Of a DNA stretch of 64,000 nt, positions 42,185 to 49,529 are shown one piece after another (position 1 is the first letter of the stretch; the number at the start of each line of letters is the position of its first letter). The position numbers were made by a program, and so were the translations under genes. A model generated the notes under the pieces. That model was given only the letters and a program-made list of their open reading frames with translations. It did not search any database and was not told the origin of the DNA. The stretch is from Streptomyces sp. NBC_00335 (GTDB taxonomy: Bacteria; Actinomycetota; Actinomycetes; Streptomycetales; Streptomycetaceae), in the NCBI RefSeq assembly GCF_036127095.1, contig NZ_CP108006.1, positions 5,943,501 through 6,007,500 of the forward strand, written 5' to 3'.

Positions 42185-43385
42185 GCATCGCACCCCAGCT
42201 GTAGAGCCGGTCATCGAGGGTGCGGACGCACGGCTCGCTCTGCCACGGAGCGAGCTCGCGCCGTACCTCCCGGACCCGCTCCATGCCCGTCGCGTACCAG
42301 TGCGTCTCGAGCAGGTCCAGGGCACGGACCGCGTAGTCGCAGGCCGCTTCGGGGTGGCCGGCTGCCGCCTCGACCGCGGCAAGGTCGCCGAGGACTACGG
42401 TCCGCTGCTTGTCGGCGTCCGCGGGGAGGTCCTCGAGGACGCCGAGGAGCGTCTCGCGGGCCTGCGGCAGGTGCCCGGCACGCAGTTGAGTGTTGCCCTT
42501 GAATGCAGCGAGGCGGACTCCGCTGAACCAGTCCATCCAGTCGGGGCTCGCCTCCTCGCCGCCGGCTTCGAGGATGTCCTCGCCGTGCGCGATCAGGTTG
42601 AGTGCAGCCCGCGTGTTGCCGCACCGGGTCTCGCACTCCGCCTCGACCGCGTCCAGCCACGCCAGGAGCTCGGCCGAGGCTGGCCCGCGGCGGGCGGAGG
42701 TACGCGCCATCGCCATGCGCTCCGAGGCGCCAGCCCGGTCACCGGCCCAACCGGGCACGAACGCGGTGTGCGCGAGGATCGCCGCACCCAGCAGCGCATC
42801 GTCAGCGTCCCCTGCGGCCTGCAGCGCGCGCAGCCACGTCTCCCGCGCCCGGCCCGGCTCGTTGAGGTCGAAGAACTCGATGCGACCGGCGAGCAGCCAC
42901 GACTCGGCGAGCGCCGACGCCACGGCCTTGCGGATGACGCCGGACGTCGCGGGCAGGAGAGCGCCGCCCAGGGTGGCGTGCGCTGAGACCGCCGGGTGCA
43001 GGGTGGCAGGCGCGACAGTCCAGTACAGGCGGCGGTGGGCGCGCGTGACCGCCGCGAACGCCGAGGCCGCACTCGCCGGCTGCACCGCGTTGGGCACAGC
43101 CATCGGTGCCGCGGGCGGCGTCCGCAGCACACGGCCCGTGTCCGGCCCCGTGGGGGCGGAGGGGAAGCCGAGCTCCTCGATGCTGGTCACGCCCAGCAGC
43201 TCGACGAGCGCGCGCTGCAGGTCCAGGTACGGGAGCGGCGGCGCGTCGGACTCCCACCGCCGTACCTGCCGGGAGCTCACACTCAGGCCGCGGGCTGCCA
43301 GGGCGTCGGCGAGATCCTGCTGCGAGCGGTATCCCGCTGCCTGACGCGCAGCCCGGAGGCGTGCATTGCCTAGCGGTCGGGACAT
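42165..43385 (-). CDS. XRE regulator with TPR-like C-terminus
   Basis: 406 residues; I chose the ATG at 43385 because GGAGG lies 5 bases upstream. An XRE HTH lies at residues about 5-65 (LRAARQAAGYRSQQDLADAL, then SVSSRQVRRWESD). The remaining 300 residues are Ala/Leu-rich helical pairs of TPR type (HAGDRAGASERMAMA-like repeats). It resembles Streptomyces transcriptional regulators that pair with small zinc proteins. Two such genes are divergent at 43578-43954. Confidence 0.85.
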   Translation of the reverse strand: MSRPLGNARLRAARQAAGYRSQQDLADALAARGLSVSSRQVRRWESDAPPLPYLDLQRALVELLGVTSIEELGFPSAPTGPDTGRVLRTPPAAPMAVPNAVQPASAASAFAAVTRAHRRLYWTVAPATLHPAVSAHATLGGALLPATSGVIRKAVASALAESWLLAGRIEFFDLNEPGRARETWLRALQAAGDADDALLGAAILAHTAFVPGWAGDRAGASERMAMARTSARRGPASAELLAWLDAVEAECETRCGNTRAALNLIAHGEDILEAGGEEASPDWMDWFSGVRLAAFKGNTQLRAGHLPQARETLLGVLEDLPADADKQRTVVLGDLAAVEAAAGHPEAACDYAVRALDLLETHWYATGMERVREVRRELAPWQSEPCVRTLDDRLYSWGAMLSALAN

Positions 43386-43577
43386 CCCAACCTCCATACG
43401 TTGTAGGGGCGGTGGCAAGTCTGGCAGTCCGACCGCTACCAGGCCACGCATCACCCACACGAGCGCACAGACGTCCGCTTTACGGCCACAAAGAGGCCGC
43501 TCGATGTCCTCGCCATACGTCCGCTAAGAGGCCACGCTGATCCCCACCACCCGCTGAGACCGGCAGGGAGCACCCCC

Positions 43578-43781
43578 GTGGCACCACCAATCACACCGCA
43601 CCCCTTACCCGCGCTGTCGACGCTGACCGAGCAGCAGGTCCGCGGCACCGCCTGCGTGTACTGCGGGATCCATCTCGACAACGGGGACGCCGTCGACCTC
43701 GGGGAGCGCCCGATCTCCCGAGCCGGGCAGCGCAGCCGCTGGTTCCCCCGGGCCTGCCCCCAGCACGGGACCGCGGCGTGA
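43578..43781 (+). CDS. Small CxxC...CxxH protein
   Basis: 67 residues from a GTG. Carries CVYCG (about residues 26-30) and CPQHG near the C-terminus, a probable zinc site. It is divergent from the XRE/TPR regulator by about 190 bp and overlaps the next gene (GTGA). Recurrent in Streptomyces next to such regulators; function unknown. Confidence 0.65.
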   Translation: MAPPITPHPLPALSTLTEQQVRGTACVYCGIHLDNGDAVDLGERPISRAGQRSRWFPRACPQHGTAA

Positions 43782-43954
43782 CCGCCGGACGGATCTGCTG
43801 CGAGTGTCAGCAGGCCATCGTCGGCGAGGCCCGCGAGATCGTGCGGCACAGCGCGTCGGGCGTCCGCCCCAACGACTACGTGCACGTGGACCCCTGCCCG
43901 CCGTGGCGCCCGAGCCGGTCCCTCGTGGCCCGCTACCTGCCGCGCCACCCCTAG
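43778..43954 (+). CDS. Small cysteine-rich protein
   Basis: 58 residues; GTG overlaps the preceding TGA. The N-terminal CCECQ and a later DPCPPW suggest a partial zinc site. Translationally coupled with the 67-residue protein. Ends at a 10-bp hairpin. Confidence 0.55.
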   Translation: MTAGRICCECQQAIVGEAREIVRHSASGVRPNDYVHVDPCPPWRPSRSLVARYLPRHP

Positions 43955-43957
43955 ACC

Positions 43958-43995
43958 CCCGCCTCTCCGGCCGCGGCGGCAGCGGGAGAGGCGGG
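43958..43995 (+). terminator. Hairpin terminator
   Basis: CCCGCCTCTC and GAGAGGCGGG separated by 18 nt that are themselves GC-rich. It follows the 58-residue gene. The next 200 bp (43996-44193) hold no supported gene. Confidence 0.55.
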
Positions 43996-44193
43996 TATCC
44001 AGCCATTCGCATCGGAGTTCACTCGCATAAAGATTCGTGCGAACGTTCGATCGATCAGGAGTCAATCGGTGGGTAGGGCCTGACTGTTGGTGACGTCTTC
44101 GCAGGTGGCAGTTGCATATATGCGGAGAACCACTAGAAACCCGTGCATGAGGCAGGCAGACTGGGGCAATCGCACAGCGTGGCCGAAAGGTCT

Positions 44194-44433
44194 CTATGCG
44201 TTTGGCGGCAGCAAACTCTTCACCGATACGCGGAGGACGCAGGCGATGCGCATGAGGTTGCTGAACTTGGCGTCTGTCGTTCCACGCTCGATGCGCTGGA
44301 TCGTGGACCTGTCGATGCCGGCCCGCTCCGCCAGTCGCTCCTGTGTCAGGTTCTCCTGAAGGCGTGCCACTCGGACGCGGTCACCCAGGGCTATCTGAGC
44401 TTCACGAATCCACTGATCTTGATCACCTGGCAC
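44194..44433 (-). CDS. Cro/XRE-type HTH protein, candidate immunity regulator
   Basis: 79 residues, ATG start. A full XRE domain lies at residues about 16-72 (LGDRVRVARLQENLTQERLA, then RAGIDRSTIQRIERGTTDAK). Single-domain regulators of this size act as Cro-like or plasmid-copy regulators. The upstream interval is AT-richer than the surroundings and holds TGATC/GATCA half-sites. It is the last gene before the att site, so it may control integration genes or act as an accessory repressor. Confidence 0.85.
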   Translation of the reverse strand: MPGDQDQWIREAQIALGDRVRVARLQENLTQERLAERAGIDRSTIQRIERGTTDAKFSNLMRIACVLRVSVKSLLPPNA

Positions 44434-44495
44434 CAGCCCAGGTCAGCTCAACAAGATCAACTTGTCAGCAGCAGAAAAGAAGCATCTTGTGATCA
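44414..44495. promoter_or_regulatory. TGATC/GATCA half-site cluster, candidate XRE operators
   Basis: The palindrome TGATC-TT-GATCA (44414-44425), CAAG-ATCAA-CTTG (44452-44464) and CTTGTGATCAA (44485-44495) fall across the start and upstream of the XRE gene. Spacing and symmetry fit autoregulation; no experimental support. The rest of 44434-44841 has a GATCGG/CCGATC inverted repeat (44501-44516) and no gene. Confidence 0.4.
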
Positions 44496-44621
44496 ATGTC
44501 GATCGGTCGGCCGATCGGCGCATCCGCTTGGGCGGCCCGCCGTTGTGCATGGAGGGCTGCCCACCCAAGACGTGTCGGGAACTGCCCCGTGGACTAGCCC
44601 CCCTTACGGGTACCCGGCACA

Positions 44622-44657
44622 GCGTCCCCCGATCCGCTACCGTGGATCGGGGGACGC
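44622..44657. terminator. Perfect 14-bp hairpin inside the att region
   Basis: GCGTCCCCCGATCC and GGATCGGGGGACGC flank an 8-nt loop; followed by GTCATTT on the plus strand. It would shield the att region from element transcription. Confidence 0.65.
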
Positions 44658-44841
44658 GTCATTTGCCCTCTCACCTGCAGCGATGAACGAGGTGAGTGGG
44701 AGCCAAATGGGAGTGGACCTTGCGCATCGAAACGACTTGAGGCGACTTGAATCGTCCGGAACCGACCGGAGGCGTCGAGGTTTCTGCAGGTCACGCTACG
44801 TGCGGACCTCTGATCAGGTGACATCCAACCGGTGAGGCGCC

Positions 44842-44887
44842 TCTTACAAAGCAGATGTCGGCGGTTCGAAACCGTCCGCGCCCACCA
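44842..44887 (+). other. att site: 3' half of tRNA-Val(TAC)
   Basis: The segment runs from the anticodon loop CTTACAA through the 3' anticodon stem AGCAG, variable loop, T-arm GGCGG-TTCGAAA-CCGTC, acceptor strand CGCGCCC, and ACCA. The sequence to its left is not the matching 5' half (no GGGCGCG acceptor or D-arm). This is the duplicated core left at the far end of an element integrated by a tyrosine integrase into tRNA-Val. The intact tRNA should lie at the other end, left of the window. The mobile element therefore ends here. Confidence 0.85.
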
Positions 44888-44890
44888 GCG

Positions 44891-44926
44891 AAAAGACCCC
44901 CCGCCGATCATGGCGGGGGGTCTTTT
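44891..44926 (+). terminator. Terminator after the tRNA-Val fragment
   Basis: AAAAGACCCCCCGCC and GGCGGGGGGTCTTTT, 15 bp, 6-nt loop. It is the original tRNA-Val terminator, retained on the chromosomal side of the attachment core. Confidence 0.85.
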
Positions 44927-44981
44927 GCATCCACATCTGACACCAACGGGAGCGGATCGGGAGCGCCTCCCGCCCTCCTGA

Positions 44982-45292
44982 ATCGAACTCGCCGAGTCAC
45001 CCGGGGCCGGCGTCCGCCGCGAAGTCCTGGAAGAGACGGGCGTCGAGGTCGAGGTGGACGAGCTCACAGGGGTCTACGAGAACACCGTCGCCCTGGTTCC
45101 CGCTGCAGGCTGTCCGGCGGCACGGAGCGCACCTCGGCGGAGTCGACGGCAGTCGCATGGCTCGCCCCGGAGGAAGCCGCGGAGCAGATGCCCGAGGTCT
45201 TCGCGATCCACCTCCTGGACGCCTTGGACGCCTTGGACGACTCAGGCCCTCAAGTCCGCAGCCACGACGGCCGCCAGCTCTTCACGTCATGA
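44982..45292 (+). pseudogene. Truncated, frameshifted NUDIX hydrolase
   Basis: From 44994 one frame reads the end of a NUDIX box (RREVLEETGVEVEVDELTGVYEN). The frame is lost near 45097, where one base appears to be missing (GTTCCCGC in place of GTCTTCCGC). The next frame continues the family's C-terminus (WLAPEEAAEQMPEVFAIHLL to HDGRQLFTS). The N-terminal third, including the start, is absent; a stop lies at 44979. The gene was cut at the element's chromosomal junction. Confidence 0.75.
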
Positions 45293-45501
45293 CCCGCGAC
45301 GAGGCCGTGCTGCCGGCCCGGCAACTCATGGCTGCCGCTCCGGAGACCGAAGCTGAGGGCGGCGCGATCCTCGAAGCGCTGGAACGGGGTCTGCGGTGCC
45401 CACATATCAGCGACTACACCTTCTACCCGGGGCCCGGTCGGCACCCTTCCGCCGAGCAGGTCGTCGAACGAGCGGTGTCCTACGGCCCGATTGCGCTCTG
45501 A
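45289..45501 (+). CDS. Im9-like immunity peptide (e9imm family)
   Basis: 70 residues; ATG overlaps the stop of the NUDIX remnant. The sequence CPHISDYTFYPGPGRHPSAE has the SDYIFYP-type motif of colicin E9 immunity proteins, with flanking helices (EAVLPARQLMAAAPETEAEG before, QVVERAVSYG after). Im9 binds and blocks a DNase colicin. No colicin-like nuclease lies beside this gene, so it is an orphan or acts on a distant toxin. Widespread in Streptomyces. Confidence 0.75.
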   Translation: MTRDEAVLPARQLMAAAPETEAEGGAILEALERGLRCPHISDYTFYPGPGRHPSAEQVVERAVSYGPIAL

Positions 45502-45756
45502 TCCCGAGGGCATGCGGTAAGAGTTTCCCTACTTCATCAAGGGCACTTCCGCCGCCAAGGCGGCGTCGCGCGCCCGTCGCCCCGGGCCTGCGCTCCTGTC
45601 TACGCCCCGCTCCAGCCCGGGACGCCGGCCGCGCGCCAATGGCTAAGGACTCGATGGGGGAGGGCCTGGCCTGATCGGTCGGCTACCTGCCAAGACTGAT
45701 GCCTCCGGCGGGGGCGCCGTGCGCGGGTGCCGGTGGATCGTGGCGAGCGTGGGGGG

Positions 45757-45904
45757 CTCCCATCCCATCTGCCATCGACCCAGGCAGAGCCGAGCAGACA
45801 CGGGTCCTGGCGTCCAGGTCGTTCGTACAGTGGCGCGCTCCACCTGGACGCCAGGACCCGCGCCTGCTCCACGGTGTGTGGGTCGACGGCAGACGGGATG
45901 GGAG
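45757..45904. repeat. 148-bp imperfect inverted repeat
   Basis: Outer arms 45757-45782 and 45879-45904 match at 24 of 26 positions. Inner arms 45801-45819 and 45842-45860 match perfectly over 19 bp; the centre is 22 nt. It fills much of the 440-bp gap 45502-45941, which has no credible gene. It could be a miniature inverted-repeat element, a large RNA hairpin or a collapsed duplication. Confidence 0.75.
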
Positions 45905-45941
45905 CTGGGCAGAGTGGTGGGTTGAGGGGGAGGATGCCGCC

Positions 45942-46235
45942 ATGGCAGATGCACCGAGGCGCCCTCTCAGCGAGCTTCGACAAGGCGAGACCGTCCAAGC
46001 AACGATTACCAGTCACCAGCCTTACGGCCTCACGGCAGAGCTCAACGAATACGAACCGGTGGGCGCCTCGATGGATACGATTCGCCGCAGCAGCGAGCCG
46101 GGAGTGAAGCGGCTCGTGCTGGAGCTGCCGCCCGTGGGGGCGACTGTCGACCTAGTCATAGGCAAGGTCCGCGTCTGGGATCACAAGCCGTGGATATGGG
46201 TCGACCTCACGGCACCCAGTCCCGTCGAAGACTGA
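45942..46235 (+). CDS. S1/OB-like small protein
   Basis: 97 residues; ATG just after the 148-bp inverted repeat. Two beta-rich halves (RQGETVQATITSHQPYGLTA, then VGATVDLVIGKVRVWDHKPW) resemble an OB/S1 barrel. Found as a stand-alone hypothetical in Streptomyces; function unknown. Confidence 0.7.
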   Translation: MADAPRRPLSELRQGETVQATITSHQPYGLTAELNEYEPVGASMDTIRRSSEPGVKRLVLELPPVGATVDLVIGKVRVWDHKPWIWVDLTAPSPVED

Positions 46236-46312
46236 CCGTGCCCCCGGCGTGCCCGATCGAGCGGGGAATACCGGGGAACGACGGTCATGCACGGACAGCG
46301 CACAGCACGACA

Positions 46313-46341
46313 GCCCCTGACCGATTTACCTGGTCAGGGGC
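46313..46341. terminator. Hairpin between convergent genes
   Basis: GCCCCTGACC and GGTCAGGGGC, 10 bp, 9-nt loop, between the genes ending at 46235 and 46345. Confidence 0.65.
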
Positions 46342-46344
46342 CGT

Positions 46345-46899
46345 TCACCTGCGGTGGGTGTGGGATTTGAACCCACGGGCTGCCTCTACGAAGGCGTCGC
46401 GGCTGGCCCGGGCCTCTATTCGGCGCTGGTTCGTCCGTGCTCGATGGTCTGCGCTCTGGGCAGGATAGCCGGAGTGCGTGGTGTCGTTCAGTCGGCGGGT
46501 CGCGCTCCAGAACGCGTTCACTGCCTCGTAGAGCTCCCGTACGGCGGCGCCGACTGCTGGGGGGCCTTCCAGGAAGGCCACGTGCATCGTGCTCAAGAGC
46601 ACTGCACGGTCTGCCCTTGCCTCATCCAGTAGCTGAGTGAACGCATCCGTGTCGCCGGCGACCGAGACCATGTCGCCGACCCTGCTGTGCAGTACTGCAG
46701 CGGCCTTCGCGAATTCGGCGTACGACTGGCGGCGCTGCTGGTACCTGTGCTCGACCTGCGCATGCCGCAGCTGGGCGGCCTGCATCTCACGGTTCAAGCG
46801 GGCTTGCGTTCTGGCGGCGACCGTGGTGAACCAGCCGGTGGTTGCGCTGGCCACGACGGCCGAGCCGGCAGCGATCACGGCCGTCCAGGTGGCATCCAT
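46345..46899 (-). CDS. N-terminally anchored coiled-coil protein
   Basis: 184 residues. One membrane segment at residues 5-28 (WTAVIAAGSAVVASATTGWF), then a long helical region (30-160) with heptads and few motifs. The last eight codons run through a tRNA 3'-end-like sequence (46351-46380), so the natural C-terminus may have been replaced by recombination. Similar short anchored proteins occur widely in Streptomyces; function unknown. Confidence 0.72.
   Translation of the reverse strand: MDATWTAVIAAGSAVVASATTGWFTTVAARTQARLNREMQAAQLRHAQVEHRYQQRRQSYAEFAKAAAVLHSRVGDMVSVAGDTDAFTQLLDEARADRAVLLSTMHVAFLEGPPAVGAAVRELYEAVNAFWSATRRLNDTTHSGYPAQSADHRARTNQRRIEARASRDAFVEAARGFKSHTHRR
46351..46380 (-). other. 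tRNA 3'-end-like fragment
   Basis: On the minus strand, GTGGG-TTCAAAT-CCCAC forms a perfect T-arm followed by ACCCACC-G-C, a plausible acceptor 3' strand with discriminator G. No D-arm or anticodon arm precedes it. It is probably an old att remnant of an integrated element and now encodes the C-terminus of the coiled-coil protein. Confidence 0.5.
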
Positions 46900-47041
46900 C
46901 GTGCCGAGGGTAGGCGTGGTCTGATCCGGGGATGGCGTGGTTGTTGTGATTGGTCGGCGGTGGCCATCGGCTGAGCACCCATGGGCTGCTCGCGCCGTTC
47001 ACGGCCGTGACGGGGTGGTTGGTGGGCGGGATAGTGGGGGT

Positions 47042-47272
47042 ATGTGCCGATCGATTAAGACGTTGCGTCCGCCCGCGATTCCGGAGAAGGCGACCGAGGA
47101 GGAGATCCGGGCCGCCGCCTTGCAGTACGTGCGGAAGGTGTCCGGTTTCAGGGCGCCGGCCGCGCACAACCAGGAGGTCTTCGACGCCGCTGTTGATGCG
47201 GTCGCGGAGGCTACGAGGGAGCTGCTGGACGGGATTCACGTGAGGGGGGCGGGGGCGGCCGTGGCCGGGTGA
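47042..47272 (+). CDS. DUF2277 family protein
   Basis: 76 residues from the ATG at 47042. The start MCRSIKTLRPPAIPEKATEE followed by AALQYVRKVSGFRAPAAHNQ is characteristic of DUF2277. Small helical protein of unknown function, conserved in actinobacteria. Confidence 0.85.
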   Translation: MCRSIKTLRPPAIPEKATEEEIRAAALQYVRKVSGFRAPAAHNQEVFDAAVDAVAEATRELLDGIHVRGAGAAVAG

Positions 47273-48041
47273 GGGTCAGGCTGCTGCCGGGACGGCGGCC
47301 TCCTCCGGGGGACCACCGCCACGGGGCAGCCGGTGTGGAGCAGTACCGCGTTGGTGACGGAGCCCAGGCGCCGGGAGAGCGGGCGCTTGCGGTGGCGGCC
47401 GATGACGATGAGGTCGGCGGCCCGGGAGGCGGCGACCAGGTGGCCGGCCGCGTCGCCGGGCGCCGACAACTGCTCGATCTCCACCTCCGGGAACCGTTCG
47501 GCGTACGGGCGCAGGTGCGCGACGACGACCTGGAGCCGGGCCCCGCGCCGGGCCGCCGCGGAAGGCGAAGTCGGTGGTGCTCGGGTCGGGGGCCGCGCTG
47601 TTGAGGTCGAGTACGACCTGCCCGTTCGGGTCGTGCACCGGCGGCTCGGCGCGCGGGACGACCACCACGGGGCAGGCGGCCTGGCCGGCGCAGGCCATGC
47701 CGTTCGAGCCGAGGAGGAGGCTGGCGAAGCCGCCGCGGTCGCGCGAGCCGAGGGCCATCAGCTGGGCGCCCTCGCTCGGGGCCGGCAGTACCCGGTCGGG
47801 GGAAGTCCGGCATGGCCGTCGAGGGCCTCTCGGACCCGGATCAGTACGGGGTCGTCGTCGAGGCCGGGCTCGGCGAAGGCTTCGGACAGGGCTGCGCCGA
47901 TGCTGTTTATGGAGAGGCGGGCGTGCGCGATGCGCAGCGGGGATCCCGTCATCAGGGCCTGGGAGATGGCCCATTCCAGGGCCCGGTGCCGTTCGCGGAA
48001 CCGTCGACGGCGGCGATCACCGGGCGCGGGCTCTGGTCCAT
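47236..48041 (-). pseudogene. Universal stress protein, multiply frameshifted
   Basis: Reading leftward from the ATG at 48041: MDQSPRPVIAAVDGS starts a UspA domain. Frame is then lost; another frame gives RIAHARLSINSIGAAL. A third gives LMALGSRDRGGFASLLLGSN and the CPVVVVPRAEPP end of the first UspA domain. A fourth gives EIEQLSAPGDAAGHL, ADLIVIGRHRKR and CPVAVVPRR of the second domain. At least three indels are needed, so the tandem UspA protein is inactive unless sequencing errors explain it. It overlaps the end of the DUF2277 gene. Confidence 0.75.
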
Positions 48042-48219
48042 GGCGGGCTCCTCGGGAGGCAGCGGTGCGTGGACTCAGCCTTGCGGGAGGGGGCTCCGGA
48101 CGGGAGTGGGGAAGGTCCCGAACGGGCGGGACCCTCGGCCACTCCCGTTGAGGGGAGGGGAGGGAGAGGGAGTGGGGGAGGGGAGCACGGGTTCGGGGTG
48201 GGTGGGGCGGTGGGTCGGG

Positions 48220-48735
48220 TCAGGAGGCGTGGCCCGTGCGGCGGCGCAGGATCCAGGCGCCCGCGCCCAGGGCGCCGGCTACCAGGGCGCCGCCGACGGC
48301 GATCTGGCCCGGGCTCATGGAGCCGACGCTGCCGCCGAGTCCGCCGCGGGCGGCGCCCGGGGTGATGTTCAGCGCCACGGTGACGCGCTCGCCGCCGGGG
48401 CCGCCGCACTCGAAGGTGACGGGATGTGAGCCGGCGCTGATGTTCCGGGAGGTGGTGGCCGCGCCGAAGAGGTTGGTGGCCTCGGCGTTGCCGGGGGTCA
48501 GCCAGACGTCGCCGAAGGCGCGGGAGGTGGCCTTGCCGGTGCGCGTGCCGCAGCCGGTGACGTTGAGACTGACCCGGCCCCCAGGGGCGACGTTGGTGGG
48601 GGAGACGCTGCCGGAGGGCTGCGCCTGGGCGAGGGTCGGTGGCGCGGCCGCGGCGAAGGCGACGGTCGCGGCGGCGACGGCCAGCAGGCGGGGGAGGGGG
48701 CGGTACCGGCGGGGGCTGTGGGGGGTGGCGGGCAT
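48220..48735 (-). CDS. Secreted, C-terminally anchored protein
   Basis: 171 residues. A signal peptide occupies residues about 1-40 (hydrophobic core LLAVAAATVAFAAAAP, cut near AQA-QP). An Ig-like beta domain with a cysteine pair (VTGCGTRTG and TFECGGPG) follows. A C-terminal membrane helix (GQIAVGGALVAGALGAGAWI) ends in RRRTGH, a sortase-like or membrane-anchor tail without an LPxTG motif. Cell-surface role, unknown. Confidence 0.75.
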   Translation of the reverse strand: MPATPHSPRRYRPLPRLLAVAAATVAFAAAAPPTLAQAQPSGSVSPTNVAPGGRVSLNVTGCGTRTGKATSRAFGDVWLTPGNAEATNLFGAATTSRNISAGSHPVTFECGGPGGERVTVALNITPGAARGGLGGSVGSMSPGQIAVGGALVAGALGAGAWILRRRTGHAS

Positions 48736-49197
48736 GGAGAGGACTCCTCGGGCTCCGGGAACGGCGCGGCGCGGATTCGAGTACGCACCGTTCTCTGGAC
48801 GCTAGGAGCCCGGCGCGGCCGCGGCGATCGCTGCCGGGTGAACGGGTGAGCCACTGCTCCGCTCGGGGGAGGCGGGCGGACTGGGCGGCGGGGGCGCGGC
48901 GGGGGCGGGCGCCGACGGTGGCCTGTCCGGGACTGGAGCCGGAGCCGGGGGATCGGAGTGGGGCACAGGTGGGTGCTGGTGCTGGTGCTGGTGTCGGTGG
49001 TGGTGGTCAGGGTGTGGGCCGGTGGGGCCGGGTGTGTGGCCTCTTAGGTGTGCGGGGCTGCGGCGATCGATGCCGGGTGAGGGCGGCTGAGCCGCCGTTC
49101 CGCCCGGGGAGGGGCGTCGGAAGCGTGGCCGGGGCCGTGCGCCAAGAGCCCGCGGCGGCTTGTCGAGGGAGTGAGCCCGGGGCGGTGGGGCCAGCGA

Positions 49198-49529
49198 GGG
49201 CGGGCTCGGGGTTGTGCGGCCGAGGGGATCCCGCGCGGGGGTGGTCGGGGAAGGGCTGCTGGAGTGGCGGGGGTGAGTGTGGGCGGGCTCGGGGCTGTGC
49301 GGCCGAGGGGATTTCGCGTGGGGTTGGTCGGGGGAGGGCGGCCGGAGCGGCCGGGGTGAGTGTGGGCGTGCTCGGGGTTGTGCGGCCGAGGGGATCCCGC
49401 GCGGGGTTGGTCGGGGAAGGGCTGCTGGAGTGGCGGGGGTGAGTGTGGGTGGGCTCGGGGTTGTGCGGCCGAGGGCATGCAGTGCGGGGTTGGTCGGGGG
49501 AGGGCTGTCGGGCGTGGGGGGTTAGGTGG
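49198..49529. repeat. 83-bp tandem repeat, four copies
   Basis: Copies begin at 49198, 49281, 49364 and 49447, exact period 83. Copies 1 and 3 differ at only a few positions; copies 2 and 4 are more diverged. The period is not a multiple of three and every frame shifts between copies, so the repeats are non-coding. They fill the end of the 786-bp gap 48736-49521 and run 8 bp into the DedA gene end. The rest of that gap is low-complexity GGTGCT/GGTGGT sequence. Confidence 0.9.

Noticed and set aside
42165-43954. Typical toxin-antitoxin pair
   Set aside because: The XRE protein is a 406-residue TPR type and the small neighbours are divergent zinc-like proteins without RelE, HipA, VapC or similar motifs.
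44594-45067. Integrase fragment on the minus strand across the att site
   Set aside because: The frame simply translates the tRNA fragment and terminator, with no tyrosine recombinase motifs such as HxLR or the catalytic Tyr.
49198-49529. Gly/Arg-rich repeat proteins on the plus strand
   Set aside because: The period of 83 bp changes the frame in each copy, no ribosome sites precede the starts, and the product is low complexity.
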